Shown here one piece after another: positions 8,374-16,641 of a DNA stretch of 39,810 nt. A program made the position numbers and the translations under genes. Origin of the DNA: a virus; IMG/VR virus record IMGVR_UViG_3300029893_000401, positions 1-39,810 of that record, one strand, 5' to 3'. Below the pieces are notes generated by a model. It was not told the DNA's origin. It searched no databases and saw only the letters and a list, made by a program, of their open reading frames with translations. The stretch's first letter is position 1; every line of letters starts with the position of its first letter.

Positions 8374-8465
8374 GCTTGCCCCCTGTTGGTTGCAGGGAGG
8401 GGGCCATGAGACTGGTGGCGATGGTGCTGGTGGCGATGGTGGTGGCCGCGGCGCGCAAGTGACAT
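8374..8465. other. Short gap with tandem 15-mer and an 18-codon rightward ORF
   Basis: Between the tape measure stop and the gpN start is a perfect two-copy tandem of ctggtggcgatggtg (8412-8441). On the + strand it forms ATG...TGA at 8406-8462, encoding MRLVAMVLVAMVVAAARK after a GGGAGGGGG sequence. The peptide is hydrophobic with a basic end. It opposes the operon and has no other support. Confidence 0.3.
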
Positions 8466-10367
8466 TCACGGCCCCAGTGTATGGCCGACGTCGATGTCCA
8501 GACCGCCGGATGACCCGAGACGGGTGACCCTGGCCTCGACGCCAGGGGCGGTGCGCACATCGATCGCCATGGTTCCCTCGACCTTCGCCGGTGCAGCCTC
8601 CTCCTTCTTGGTCAGCCAGTCGTAGAGCTTGCGCATGCCCTCCTCGCCGCCCCAGGCACCGACGGCGCCGCCGATGAGGCCGCCAGCGGCGGTGCCGACG
8701 ATGGGGACCACGCTACCCAGCGCCGCCCCTCCTGCGGCGCCGGCAAGCGCGCCGGCGGTGCGCCCTCCCGCGCCGACCGCACCTTGGGTGTCGCCGGCGG
8801 CCAGCGACAGGCCGGCGTCGACGGCGCCGCTGGCGATCGCGGCGATCGCCCCCGCCTTGCCCCCGGCCAGGCGCAGGATCTGGCTCGCCCGGCCGGCCAT
8901 GCGCCCAAGCGCGCCCCTGGCCCTGCCGCCGCGCTGGGGCTGTCCGCCGGCAGGGACATCGACGATGCCTGCCCCGCCGCCCCCGAACCCGCCCGGCCAG
9001 TTGGTCACCACCACCGGCATCGGCTGGCCGGCGCCCAGGGCACCGGCCGCCTCCGCGGCGGTGCCGCCGACTCCCGCTCGTCCGGCGGTGCCGCCGCGGA
9101 CATACCGGACCGTGTCCATCGTCCAGCGCACGCCGTCGATCCCCTTCTTCACGGCCACCAGGCCGCCGATGGCGGTCGCGCCGTAGGCAAAGGCCTTCAT
9201 CGTCGACTGCACCTTGGCCGCGTCCAGCGAGGCGATGGCGGTGGCCAGTTCCTGGACGGGGGTCGCCAGGTTGGTGTCGGCGAACATCTTCCACTCGCCA
9301 TTCAGCCGGTCCATCGCCGCGCCGAAGGAGCCGGCGGCGATCCGTGCCTGCTCCATCAGGCCGGCCGGATCCGCCTTCACGGGCATGAACATGTCCAGCG
9401 TCTCGTCGAAGTTCCCCTTTTTTTGGTAATTCGTGATGGCCGTGTTCATAGCCTTCATCGCCTCGGACCCGAGGATGCCGCCGATCTTCGTGCCATCCCC
9501 TCCCGCCTTGACGATGATGTCGCGCACGATGTCCGGCAGCGCGCGATAGACCTTGCGGCCCTTTTCGAGTTCCTTGGGGTCGAAAAGCTGGATGCCCACG
9601 CTCTTCAGCTTGGCTTGCTTTTCGGCATCCTGGAGTTCGTTGATCAGCGAGACCACGGCGGTCTTCGCCACGTCCGCCTTGCCGGTGCCCTGCATGGCTA
9701 TCTGGGCCATGGCCCCGAATTCGCGGACCGCGTCGACGCCAGCCCTCCCCATGACGGCATAGGCCGACATCAGCTCCGGCCCATGCTGCGCCAGCGCCCC
9801 CAGTGTGAAGGCGCCGACGTCGCCCTGGGCCTTGAGGACCGCGAAGCTGTCGCCGACCGTGGCGCCGAACTTGCGCAGTTCGGCCGCCATGCCGCCGATC
9901 TCGGCACCGCCGCTGAAGGTGGCCCGCATGGAAATGCCTATGGCCTCCATGTTGGCCCTGGCGTATTCGAGATCGCCGGTCCGCGTGACGATTTCGGCTA
10001 TGCCCCCCAGCAACTGCGTCGGATCGACGCTGATGTGGGGCATTCGCGAGACTTCGAAGATCTGTTTCTTCAGGCCTTCCATCGTCTCCGAGTTGGCGCC
10101 GGCAGCCAGCTTGAGCTTGATCATCTCGGTATTGAGGTCGCCAACCGCCTTGACCGCCCCGACCCCCGCCGCCCCCGACAGCACGGCGGTGTAGCGGTTA
10201 GCCAGGCCGTCCAGCCCCCGGCCGACCAGGCCGAAGCTGCGCCCCAGGCCTCCCATCATCCGCTCGCCCCGGGCGGCGAGCTGGCCGAAGGCCCGCTCGA
10301 TCTCGCCGGCCTTCTCCTTGGCGTTGCCCCTGACGTAGAGGCCGATGTAGGTGGCAAGGTCAGCCAT
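8466..10367 (-). CDS. Tail tape measure protein, Mu gp42-like
   Basis: The 633-residue tape measure sets tail length and is threaded through the tube. The N-terminus ADLATYIGLYVRGNAKEKAG and the following helical region (AVGDLNTEMIKLKLAAGANSE) are typical of tape measure starts in Mu-like phages. A long Gly/Ala-rich hydrophobic stretch at about 495-585 (GRTAGALAGAAGGAALGS) is the likely membrane-inserting segment. The ATG overlaps the end of the frameshifted chaperone frame by 8 bp. By length alone it implies a shorter tail than a 900-residue tape measure would. Confidence 0.88.
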   Translation of the reverse strand: MADLATYIGLYVRGNAKEKAGEIERAFGQLAARGERMMGGLGRSFGLVGRGLDGLANRYTAVLSGAAGVGAVKAVGDLNTEMIKLKLAAGANSETMEGLKKQIFEVSRMPHISVDPTQLLGGIAEIVTRTGDLEYARANMEAIGISMRATFSGGAEIGGMAAELRKFGATVGDSFAVLKAQGDVGAFTLGALAQHGPELMSAYAVMGRAGVDAVREFGAMAQIAMQGTGKADVAKTAVVSLINELQDAEKQAKLKSVGIQLFDPKELEKGRKVYRALPDIVRDIIVKAGGDGTKIGGILGSEAMKAMNTAITNYQKKGNFDETLDMFMPVKADPAGLMEQARIAAGSFGAAMDRLNGEWKMFADTNLATPVQELATAIASLDAAKVQSTMKAFAYGATAIGGLVAVKKGIDGVRWTMDTVRYVRGGTAGRAGVGGTAAEAAGALGAGQPMPVVVTNWPGGFGGGGAGIVDVPAGGQPQRGGRARGALGRMAGRASQILRLAGGKAGAIAAIASGAVDAGLSLAAGDTQGAVGAGGRTAGALAGAAGGAALGSVVPIVGTAAGGLIGGAVGAWGGEEGMRKLYDWLTKKEEAAPAKVEGTMAIDVRTAPGVEARVTRLGSSGGLDIDVGHTLGP

Positions 10368-10867
10368 CGCGCTCCGCCAGTCTGCTGGTCACCCGTCCCA
10401 TCTCGCGCACCGGCATCGCCAGCACGTCCGCCCTGGTGCCGCCGACCCTCAAGGGCAGGATCATCAGCACCTCGGTGTACGTGTCACGATGCCGGGTGAC
10501 CTCGCCCCCGGGCGGCCATCCCCTCGACGGCCCTCGCCGCGGCCCGGTCCAGGCCCTGGGCGGCCTCCTGCAGCGCCAGGAAGTCCTCGGCCTCCAGCTT
10601 GAAGACCATCTCCGGGTCCAGCGGGCCGTCGACGACGGTGCCGGCCTCGTCCTCCAGCCGGACCAGCTGGCGGCGCAGCAGGTGGAAGCCGGCCATCGTC
10701 GGGCTCTGCACCAGGTGGTACTCCCTGTCGGCCCCCACCATGACCTTCTCGGCGTCCTCGCCGGCGCCGATGATGTCCTTCACCGTCAGCTCGCGTAAGA
10801 CTCCGGCGGTGGCGGTGCGCTCGCCGTACTTCGACCCCTTGGGCAGGGGCACGCGGATCTCGGCCAT
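10360..10867 (-). CDS. Tail assembly chaperone, predicted -2 frameshift product
   Basis: Slippage by -2 at GGGGGCGA (10509-10502) would join the first 121 residues of the zero-frame chaperone to a 48-residue extension starting GEVTRHRDTY and ending at the TGA at 10362-10360, for 169 residues in total. The extension frame has no good start of its own, stays open through the gap, and ends 8 bp inside the tape measure start. Mu is the known example of -2 frameshifting at this same G-run in the equivalent gene, so the prediction rests on sequence identity of the slip site plus the open frame. Confidence 0.75.
10484..10867 (-). CDS. Tail assembly chaperone, Mu gp41-like (zero frame)
   Basis: A 127-residue protein between the tail tube and tape measure genes. 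It has the chaperone pattern IRVPLPKGSKYGERT..., LRELTVKDIIGAGEDAEKVM and a helical C-terminal MVFKLEAEDFLALQEAAQGL. It is expected to bind the tape measure during tail assembly. The last codons contain the GGGGGCGA slip site; zero-frame reading ends 7 codons after the GGG at 10507-10505. The start lies 1 nt from the tube gene stop. Confidence 0.87.
   Translation of the reverse strand: MAEIRVPLPKGSKYGERTATAGVLRELTVKDIIGAGEDAEKVMVGADREYHLVQSPTMAGFHLLRRQLVRLEDEAGTVVDGPLDPEMVFKLEAEDFLALQEAAQGLDRAAARAVEGMAARGRGHPAS
10502..10509 (-). promoter_or_regulatory. Programmed -2 ribosomal frameshift site
   Basis: On the minus strand the zero-frame codons CGG GGG CGA contain GGGGGCGA. A tRNA reading GGG at 10507-10505 can re-pair with GGG at 10509-10507, which is a -2 shift into the open extension frame. 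The octamer is the one known from the Mu tail chaperone. Confidence 0.75.
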
Positions 10868-10868
10868 G

Positions 10869-11225
10869 TCACACCTCCTCGGCCGGGTTGTCGGCCGAGA
10901 TCTCCATCTCGACTTCGCCCTTGCCGGCCTTCCAGGCCTTGGCCGAGCCGTAGGCCCCGCGCAGGATGAAGCGCTGGCCGGTGTCCAGCGTCACCACCAC
11001 GGTGGCGTCCTCGAAGGTCAGGTCGGCCATCTTCTCGCCCGCGGCCATCTGCGCCTTGGCCTTGAGGCTGGGCAGGCGCGTCTTGGCGGTGTGGCCGTTG
11101 ATGGTCCCCATCGGCCCGGCGTGGCCCTCGAAGTCGGTGCCGCCGGGGTCGAACTCGACATCGGGCAGCACGCGCAGCACCGCCCCGTTCCTGGTGATCT
11201 TGGCCTCGCCGGACAGCTTGGGCAT
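10869..11225 (-). CDS. Tail tube protein, Mu gpM-like
   Basis: A 118-residue protein of the Mu tail tube family. It starts PKLSGEAKITRNGAVL and contains VEFDPGG, GHTAKTRLPSLKAKAQ and a C-terminal TGQRFILRGAYGS. It stacks as rings inside the sheath. It sits directly after the sheath gene and before the chaperone, the order common to contractile Mu-like tails. Confidence 0.9.
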   Translation of the reverse strand: MPKLSGEAKITRNGAVLRVLPDVEFDPGGTDFEGHAGPMGTINGHTAKTRLPSLKAKAQMAAGEKMADLTFEDATVVVTLDTGQRFILRGAYGSAKAWKAGKGEVEMEISADNPAEEV

Positions 11226-11234
11226 CGGCGTCTC

Positions 11235-12734
11235 CTAGTTGATGAAGTCGACCCGGGCCGCGAACACCCGGAACTGGTTGACGAGGTTGGGCGGGACGAT
11301 GGCGTTCACCCGGTTGGGGTCGTTGCCGTCGCGGTCGACCACCAGCTCGGACTTGAACTGCTCGATGTCCTCGACCAGGCCGGCATCCTGCCAGTCGCCC
11401 GCCAGCGCGATCAGCTCGTCGGCGATGTCGACGGGGCGGACCAGGAAGTCGCCGGCGCGCCGCGGGGTGGCGTTCCCGGCCAGCTTGTGGCGGGGGAAAC
11501 GCTGGGCGATGCGGGCCCGCATGGAATAGCGGATGAAGCCCAGGGTCTTCTTGGTCTCGATCTGCAGGTACGAGGTGTCCTCGAACCCGTAGGCGTTGCG
11601 CTGGTACATCGTGATGATGTTGTCCAGCCGCACGGTGCCGTCGTCGTCGGCCCACCAGGTCGACACGCCGTCCTTGAGCAGGGCGTTGCGGCTCTCCAGC
11701 ATGAAGCGGTCGGCCACCAGCGGCGCCAGCACCTCCGCGCGCGGCAGGGCCAGGGTCTGGTAGGGCCGCGCCGGGTCCTGGCCGGCCTCGAAGGCGCAGA
11801 TCCCGGCCAGCGTCGCCGCCCAGCGCCACGTCGCCGAGGGCGAGGCCTTGGCGCCGAGGGCGGTGACGTGCTTGTAGTTCATGCCGTTGCCCCAGCTGGC
11901 CAGCTCGCCCTGGGTGCCGCGCCGGCCGACATAGGCGTGCCAGTCCATCTGCACCACCCCGCCCCAGCGGCGCTCGCCCTCGGCGTCGAGCTGGGCCAGA
12001 TTGTCGGCGTCGGTGTAGGGGCAGACCACGTCGGTGTACCAGTCGTTGGCCACGGCCGAGATCGCGTCGCCGATGTCGGGGTTGGCGGCGCCCCCGCTCA
12101 TGGCGGCCAGCGTGAAGTTCAGGCCGGCCGGCGCCGCCTCCTCGTCGCCGTAGCCGGCGCGGACGTCGATGTCGTTGCCGGTCTCGCCCTTCCACCGGCA
12201 GGTCCACACCACCTTGGCGGGGTTGACCCCGTCGACGGCGGCGGTGACGGGCAGGTCGGCTTCCGCGTTGATGGCGGCGGCCAGCGCGGTGGCCATGGCC
12301 TCGGCCGTCTGGCCGGCCGCCAGCGCGATCCGCACCCGGGTGCCGTCGAGGCGGAGCGTGAAGGTGGCCGCCGCCGGCGCCGCGGCGTTGAAGGTGATCG
12401 AGCCGCTCGCCGCCACGCCGGCGTCGTCGTCGGCCAGCAGCATGAGGTACACGTCGGTCCAGCCGTTGGCCGCGACCAGCGCCTTGACCATCAGGTGACC
12501 CATGGAGCCGCGCCCCGCGAGCTGGGCGGCGTGGGCGGCGGCGCTGCCCTTGTCGATCCGGATGGGGGTCAGCGTGGTCCCGGTGCCGGCGGCGGTCTTC
12601 TGGGCCAGCACCAGGATCTTGGCCGGCATCCGCGCCAGCCGGGAGCCGGCGCGGGCGTTGTTGAACTCGACGTACTGGCCCGAGGACCGCAGGTCGATGG
12701 GGATGGTGTTGAACCAGTTGGCGAGCGCGTTCAT
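11235..12734 (-). CDS. Contractile tail sheath protein, Mu gpL-like
   Basis: This 499-residue sheath protein gives the phage a contractile tail. The N-terminal NTIPIDLRSSGQYVEFNNAR and GSRLARMPAKILVLAQ stretches are typical of Mu gpL. The middle (residues about 95-190) is the variable Ala-rich surface domain. The C-terminal TKKTLGFIRYSMRARIAQRF and FRVFAARVDFIN form the conserved sheath core. It is close to the usual length of Mu gpL (about 495). Confidence 0.93.
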   Translation of the reverse strand: MNALANWFNTIPIDLRSSGQYVEFNNARAGSRLARMPAKILVLAQKTAAGTGTTLTPIRIDKGSAAAHAAQLAGRGSMGHLMVKALVAANGWTDVYLMLLADDDAGVAASGSITFNAAAPAAATFTLRLDGTRVRIALAAGQTAEAMATALAAAINAEADLPVTAAVDGVNPAKVVWTCRWKGETGNDIDVRAGYGDEEAAPAGLNFTLAAMSGGAANPDIGDAISAVANDWYTDVVCPYTDADNLAQLDAEGERRWGGVVQMDWHAYVGRRGTQGELASWGNGMNYKHVTALGAKASPSATWRWAATLAGICAFEAGQDPARPYQTLALPRAEVLAPLVADRFMLESRNALLKDGVSTWWADDDGTVRLDNIITMYQRNAYGFEDTSYLQIETKKTLGFIRYSMRARIAQRFPRHKLAGNATPRRAGDFLVRPVDIADELIALAGDWQDAGLVEDIEQFKSELVVDRDGNDPNRVNAIVPPNLVNQFRVFAARVDFIN

Positions 12735-12737
12735 GGG

Positions 12738-12968
12738 TTACTGCTCCGTGCTGCGGCGACGGGACCTGATGGGCGACGGCTCCTCCGTGGAGACCCCGGC
12801 TTCGGCGGCGATCGCCTCGGCCGTGGTGTCGACCACGTCGCCATCGCGGCGCAGGCGGCGCCAATAGGGCGTGTCGGGCACCGCGGCGCCGGAGGCCGGG
12901 ATGGGCCGGCCGGTGGCCGGGTCGCGGATCAGCCGGCCCTCGGCCGGCTTGAGGTGGAGCGTCTTCAT
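12738..12968 (-). CDS. DUF2635 protein, Mu gp38-like
   Basis: A 76-residue protein with the DUF2635 core: LKPAEGRLIRDPATGRPIPASG followed by VPDTPYWRRLRRDGDVV. It lies between gp37 and the sheath exactly as in Mu. The ATG overlaps the gp37 stop by 4 bp. Its role in tail assembly is not established for the family. The C-terminus is basic (RSRRRSTEQ). Confidence 0.88.
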   Translation of the reverse strand: MKTLHLKPAEGRLIRDPATGRPIPASGAAVPDTPYWRRLRRDGDVVDTTAEAIAAEAGVSTEEPSPIRSRRRSTEQ

Positions 12969-13585
12969 GCGTCCCTCGGCTGGATGGTTTCGCGAAGGTC
13001 GGCCTCGGCGGCCGGCAGCGGCGGGGTGACGTTGCCCAAGGGCGGGATGTCCCAGGCGACGTCAAGCGAGAGGAATTCGCCGACCGGGTCGTCGTCGACC
13101 GGCGCCAGGTCCTCGTACCAGGTGGTGGTGAAATTGCAGGCGTAGACCGAGACCGGCTGCCCCCGGTTGCGGCCATTGAAGATGCTGGTGACCGGCCCCG
13201 GGGTCAGGCCGCTGATGTCGGCGCCCAAGCCCAACGTCTGGCCCTTCAGCAGGCTCCGGATGTCCCAGGCGACCTGGTAGCTGCCGACCTCGCCGGCGGC
13301 GCCCTGCCGCCGGGCCCTGCCGTTGCGGCGGGACTTGGTGCCGACGAAGATGGTGTAGGAGAGCAAAACCTGCTGGCCGTCGCCGGTGGGGATGCCGCGG
13401 CCGATCTCCTTCAGCGCGATCAGCGCGCACGGGAACTTGACCCGCGCCCTGTCGAGGTCCTCCTCGCTGTCGAACTCGCCGTCGTAGGAGTCGACGCTGA
13501 GGGTGTAGCCCAGCTTCCCCGTGCCGGTGCCCGACCGGGCGGCCAGGCGGTCGACGATGGCGTTTTCCAGGTCGGAGATGATCAC
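12965..13585 (-). CDS. Mu gp37-like tail protein (DUF1834)
   Basis: A 206-residue protein beginning at a GTG that overlaps the previous stop (GTGA), reading V-I-I-S-D-L-E-N-A-I-V. The DUF1834 pattern is visible: a helical N-terminus, FPCALIALKEIGRG, LSYTIFVGTKSRR and a C-terminal CNFTTTWYED. Family members lie between gpG and gp38 and are thought to act in tail completion or terminator function. The ATG-less start is supported by the tight overlap. Confidence 0.82.
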   Translation of the reverse strand: MIISDLENAIVDRLAARSGTGTGKLGYTLSVDSYDGEFDSEEDLDRARVKFPCALIALKEIGRGIPTGDGQQVLLSYTIFVGTKSRRNGRARRQGAAGEVGSYQVAWDIRSLLKGQTLGLGADISGLTPGPVTSIFNGRNRGQPVSVYACNFTTTWYEDLAPVDDDPVGEFLSLDVAWDIPPLGNVTPPLPAAEADLRETIQPRDA

Positions 13586-14103
13586 GGCAACGCCTCCCGG
13601 AGGTAGGCCTGGACACGGGCGTGGACCATGTCCTCGTCGTCGGCCGACAGTCCCAGGAAGGGCCGGGCCGGGATCGTGATCTTCCGCCCGCGGCCGGCCT
13701 GGCCGCCGAACTGGTGGATGGCGCCGTAGGGCATCGCGGTGCCGACCTCGACGCCGGCGCGGCTGGCGCGGTGGGTGATCGAGTTGCGCAGATGCCCGCG
13801 CCGGATGAGGATCTTCATGCCCCCGGCCAGCTTGCGTTTGGCGCCGGCGCGGAAGCGCATGTCCTTGGTGTAGGCCCTGGACGCTCCGCCGAGGCGCGAC
13901 AGCACCGTGTCGGCCGAGAGCGGGGCCCACCGCCGGCCGTCGGGACCGACCTGGTCCTGGAACCGCTCCCGGGTCGAGGTCACCAGGGCGGCGCCGACGT
14001 CGTCGAACAGGGGCTCCAGGTCGCCGGTGGCCGCCTCCAGATGGCGCAGCGCATCCCCAACACGGTCGAGGCCCGAGAAGTCGGAGACCAGGGAGGCACC
14101 CAT
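13582..14103 (-). CDS. Virion morphogenesis protein, Mu gpG-like
   Basis: A 173-residue protein of the phage virion morphogenesis (tail completion S/gpG) family. Signatures are RFQDQVGPDGRRWAPLS, LIRRGHLRNSITHRAS and YGAIHQFGGQAGRG...IPARPFLGLS. gpG is needed for head-tail joining. It overlaps gp36 by one base (TGATG) and gp37 by 4 bp. Confidence 0.92.
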   Translation of the reverse strand: MGASLVSDFSGLDRVGDALRHLEAATGDLEPLFDDVGAALVTSTRERFQDQVGPDGRRWAPLSADTVLSRLGGASRAYTKDMRFRAGAKRKLAGGMKILIRRGHLRNSITHRASRAGVEVGTAMPYGAIHQFGGQAGRGRKITIPARPFLGLSADDEDMVHARVQAYLREALP

Positions 14104-14525
14104 CAGAACCCCCTCAGGCTGTCGCGGGTGAAGACGCGCGGCGAGGCGTGGCCGCGCACCCGTCCGCCGGTGGGTTCGGGATCGGCGGCGTCGGGCACGT
14201 CCAGCACCATCTTGCCCTCGGCGATGCGCTGCAGGATCCGCACCCCGTCCTCGTAGTCGGTGCGGAACTTGCCGTCCTCCTGGTCGGTGTGGAGACGCCA
14301 GCGGGCGATCGCGCAGGCGATCGAGGTCAGGATCGGCGGCACGGTGGCCAGCGGCAGGGTGTAGGCCCGGCCGATATGGGCATCGATCTCGGCTCGCGCG
14401 GCGTCGAGGGCGGTGGCCAGCACGGTACCGTCGATCGCGTCGGCGGGCGGGTCGGACCGGTCGGTCAGCTCGACCAGTTCGTCCCGCCCGTACCTGTTCA
14501 CCATGTCGGCTTCGGTGGCGTACAT
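14103..14525 (-). CDS. Mu gp36-like protein (DUF1320)
   Basis: A 140-residue protein with the DUF1320 signature: YATEADMVNRYGRDELVELTD, then LDAARAEIDAHIGRAYTLPL and IACAIARWRLH. DUF1320 proteins are head-tail connector components located between capsid and gpG genes, as here. The C-terminal 25 residues are Gly/Arg-rich. Confidence 0.92.
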   Translation of the reverse strand: MYATEADMVNRYGRDELVELTDRSDPPADAIDGTVLATALDAARAEIDAHIGRAYTLPLATVPPILTSIACAIARWRLHTDQEDGKFRTDYEDGVRILQRIAEGKMVLDVPDAADPEPTGGRVRGHASPRVFTRDSLRGF

Positions 14526-14533
14526 CTAACGCC

Positions 14534-14752
14534 TCACCCCTTGGCCTTGGTGCGCGCCGGCTTGCTCGCCGGCGGCGGCGGCGCCTCCCCGCCCTCCTCG
14601 TCGGCGTCGAGCGTCTCCGGCACCGGCGAAAGGGCGCCGCAGGCGACCAGCGCCACGGTGTCCTCGTCCTCCGGATCGGCGGCGATGACCTTGCCGGGCC
14701 TGATGGTGCCCTCGGGCCCCTTGATCGGGGTGTTGACGACGTACCGGGTCAT
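14534..14752 (-). CDS. Small head-associated protein (Mu gp35 position)
   Basis: A 72-residue protein. It starts TRYVVNTPIKGPEGTIRPGKVI, a small beta-rich motif found in short proteins between capsid and DUF1320 genes of Mu-like phages. The C-terminal half is acidic then Pro/Lys-rich and probably disordered. The molecular role is unknown; the position suggests head or connector. Confidence 0.68.
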   Translation of the reverse strand: MTRYVVNTPIKGPEGTIRPGKVIAADPEDEDTVALVACGALSPVPETLDADEEGGEAPPPPASKPARTKAKG

Positions 14753-14761
14753 GACGCCCCC

Positions 14762-15691
14762 CTACTTGCAGTTCTGGATCAGGTAGCCGGCGACGATGCC
14801 GGTGAGCACGGGCACCCGCTCCATGGTCACCCCGTAGATCCAGGACTTCTCGTTGGCGTCGTAGTAGGGCACCTCGACGGCCGGGTGCGCCTCCATGGTG
14901 TAGGTGTAGCCGTAGGACGGCTCCTCCATGCCCTCGGGCGACGGCGGCACGTAGGCCAGCACGGCGTCGTTGCCCCAGACGTCGACGAAGGTGTCGGCGT
15001 CGTCGGCGTAGACCGCCTTGCCCACCGCCACGCGCTCGACCTCGACCAGCTGGGCGAACTGCTGCAGCGTGACCGGGCCGGACTGGGTGTACTTGAACCG
15101 CTCGGTGACCTGGGGGTTCTCCTTGGCGGCGTTCCAGGCGCTCGGCGACAGCACCAGGGTGTTGGCCTCCATGCCGGTGGAGGCGCGGACCGCCTCCCGG
15201 CCGCCGGCGATGTCGGTGAGCGGCTTGCCGGTGTCGGCCGACCACTTGGTGCCGGCGGCCAGGGCCAGCTTGTGGTTGGCGTCGTAGTTGGCGGCGGCGC
15301 GGGCCAGCTGGGCCTGCTCGTTCTCCAGCCCCAGGGTGATCGAGGACATCACGGTGTTGACGGCCCGCCGGCCGAGGTCGATGCCGGGGACCTCCTTGGC
15401 GTCGCGGAGCCACTCGCGCGGCACCTTGCCTTCGAGCGCGTCCTGGACCATGGCGAAGGGCTTGCCCAGGTAGCCGAACTGCACGCGCTTGGTGGCGCCG
15501 CCGGGGGCGCGGCGGGCGGCGTAGAGCCTGAAGCTCTCCTTGCCGAACTCCAGCACCTGGCCGCGGCCGGTGCCGTGCGGCACCCGCGGGAACAGGAGGT
15601 GGCCGACCCGCTCGGGATGGCGGTAGCCCTGGGCATGGGTGGACAGGATCGGATCGACGACCTGGACGTTGGACGGATTGAGGTGCGGCAT
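14762..15691 (-). CDS. Major capsid protein, Mu gpT analogue
   Basis: A 309-residue protein after the protease/scaffold and decoration genes. The segment DPILSTHAQGYRHPERVGHLLFPRV and the E-F-G-K-E-S-F region resemble the N-terminal arm and E-loop of HK97-fold capsids in Mu-like phages. KWSADTGKPLTDI and LVLSPSAWNAAKENP match the capsid core, and the YGYTYTMEAHPAVEVPYYD stretch the C-terminal part. It is about the same size as Mu gpT. Confidence 0.82.
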   Translation of the reverse strand: MPHLNPSNVQVVDPILSTHAQGYRHPERVGHLLFPRVPHGTGRGQVLEFGKESFRLYAARRAPGGATKRVQFGYLGKPFAMVQDALEGKVPREWLRDAKEVPGIDLGRRAVNTVMSSITLGLENEQAQLARAAANYDANHKLALAAGTKWSADTGKPLTDIAGGREAVRASTGMEANTLVLSPSAWNAAKENPQVTERFKYTQSGPVTLQQFAQLVEVERVAVGKAVYADDADTFVDVWGNDAVLAYVPPSPEGMEEPSYGYTYTMEAHPAVEVPYYDANEKSWIYGVTMERVPVLTGIVAGYLIQNCK

Positions 15692-15699
15692 GGTGCCTC

Positions 15700-16110
15700 C
15701 TAGCGCAGCAGGACTTCGACGAACTTGCCGGCGCCCGAGGCGGCGGCCAGCGCGTCGGCGAACACGAATTCCGGGGCGTCGCCGCCGGTGAGGATCTGGC
15801 CGTTGGCGGCCGAGCTGGTGACGGCGACCGCGCCGGCGCCCACGGCCAGCTTGCCGGTGGACGGGATCGCGCGGCCCTGGGCGTCCACGATCAGCGAGTC
15901 GCCGACCGCGATCGCCGCGCCGGCCTCGACGATGGCGGTGCCGCTCACGGTGGCGGCGAAGGCCTCCTTGTCGGCGGCGTCGTACTCGGCCACGCCCATG
16001 ACCTTCTGGCCCTGGACGCTGGCCTGGGCGCCGTCGAAGGCGATCGCCCGGGCGCGGGTGACGGCGCCGCTGGCGACGACGGAGAGCGTGAGGGTGGAAA
16101 CGGATTGCAT
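15700..16110 (-). CDS. Capsid decoration/cement protein (DUF2190-like)
   Basis: A 136-residue protein placed between protease and major capsid, the usual site of a head decoration gene. The composition (Ala/Gly/Val-rich, beta) and pattern VMGVAEYDAADKEAFAATVSG followed by AIAVGDSLIVDAQGRAIP fit small trimeric cement proteins. No catalytic motif is seen. Confidence 0.68.
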   Translation of the reverse strand: MQSVSTLTLSVVASGAVTRARAIAFDGAQASVQGQKVMGVAEYDAADKEAFAATVSGTAIVEAGAAIAVGDSLIVDAQGRAIPSTGKLAVGAGAVAVTSSAANGQILTGGDAPEFVFADALAAASGAGKFVEVLLR

Positions 16111-16125
16111 GCTGGGGGTCCTCCC

Positions 16126-16641
16126 TTACTTGCCGCCGACCGCCTTGACGGCGGCGAGGTAGTCGGTGCCGGGGTGGGCGGCCTGGTAGGCCTTGGCCCG
16201 CTGGTGGATCTCCAGCCGGCCGCGGTCGATCTCGAAGCCGTCGGGCGCGGCGAAGGCGACGACGCCCTGGGCGTCGGCGCCGCCGCCGGCGACCTCGCCC
16301 AGCTCGACCAGCCTGGGGCCCTGCGCGAGGCGGCGGCGGTAGGCCTGCCGGGGGGTGAGCCTGACCGGCTTGCCGTCCTCGGCGGCCGCGAGCTGGATGG
16401 TCGGCTCGCCGTCGTCGAGCGCCGCCAGTTCGGCCAGCACGTCGACCCGTTCGGTCGGACGGAGCCGACCCTCCTTGATCAGGCCGTCGACGTAGGCCTC
16501 GTCGTCCCTGCGGCGGGCCTGCGTCTCGGCGGCGGCCAGTTCCGCCTCGCGGTCGTCGAGCGTCTTCTTCTGGGCGTCGAGCGCCGCTTTCTGGGCGTCG
16601 AGCTCGGCCTGGCGCGCGGCCAGTTCCTCGGGTGTCGGCAT
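16126..16641 (-). CDS. Predicted nested scaffold protein, Mu gpZ-like
   Basis: In frame within the protease gene, the ATG at 16641 (M-P-T-P-E-E-L) is preceded by GCGAGG with 5 nt spacing. It would give a 171-residue protein consisting of the coiled coil and the C-terminal tail ending AAVKAVGGK. Mu expresses scaffold Z from an internal start of gene I in the same way. Translation from this start is inferred. Confidence 0.62.
   Translation of the reverse strand: MPTPEELAARQAELDAQKAALDAQKKTLDDREAELAAAETQARRRDDEAYVDGLIKEGRLRPTERVDVLAELAALDDGEPTIQLAAAEDGKPVRLTPRQAYRRRLAQGPRLVELGEVAGGGADAQGVVAFAAPDGFEIDRGRLEIHQRAKAYQAAHPGTDYLAAVKAVGGK

Noticed and set aside
10599-13145. 848-codon open frame on the + strand opposite sheath and tube genes
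   Set aside because: It is a shadow produced by GC-rich third-position bias; its product has no domain pattern and the minus strand encodes clear Mu homologues.
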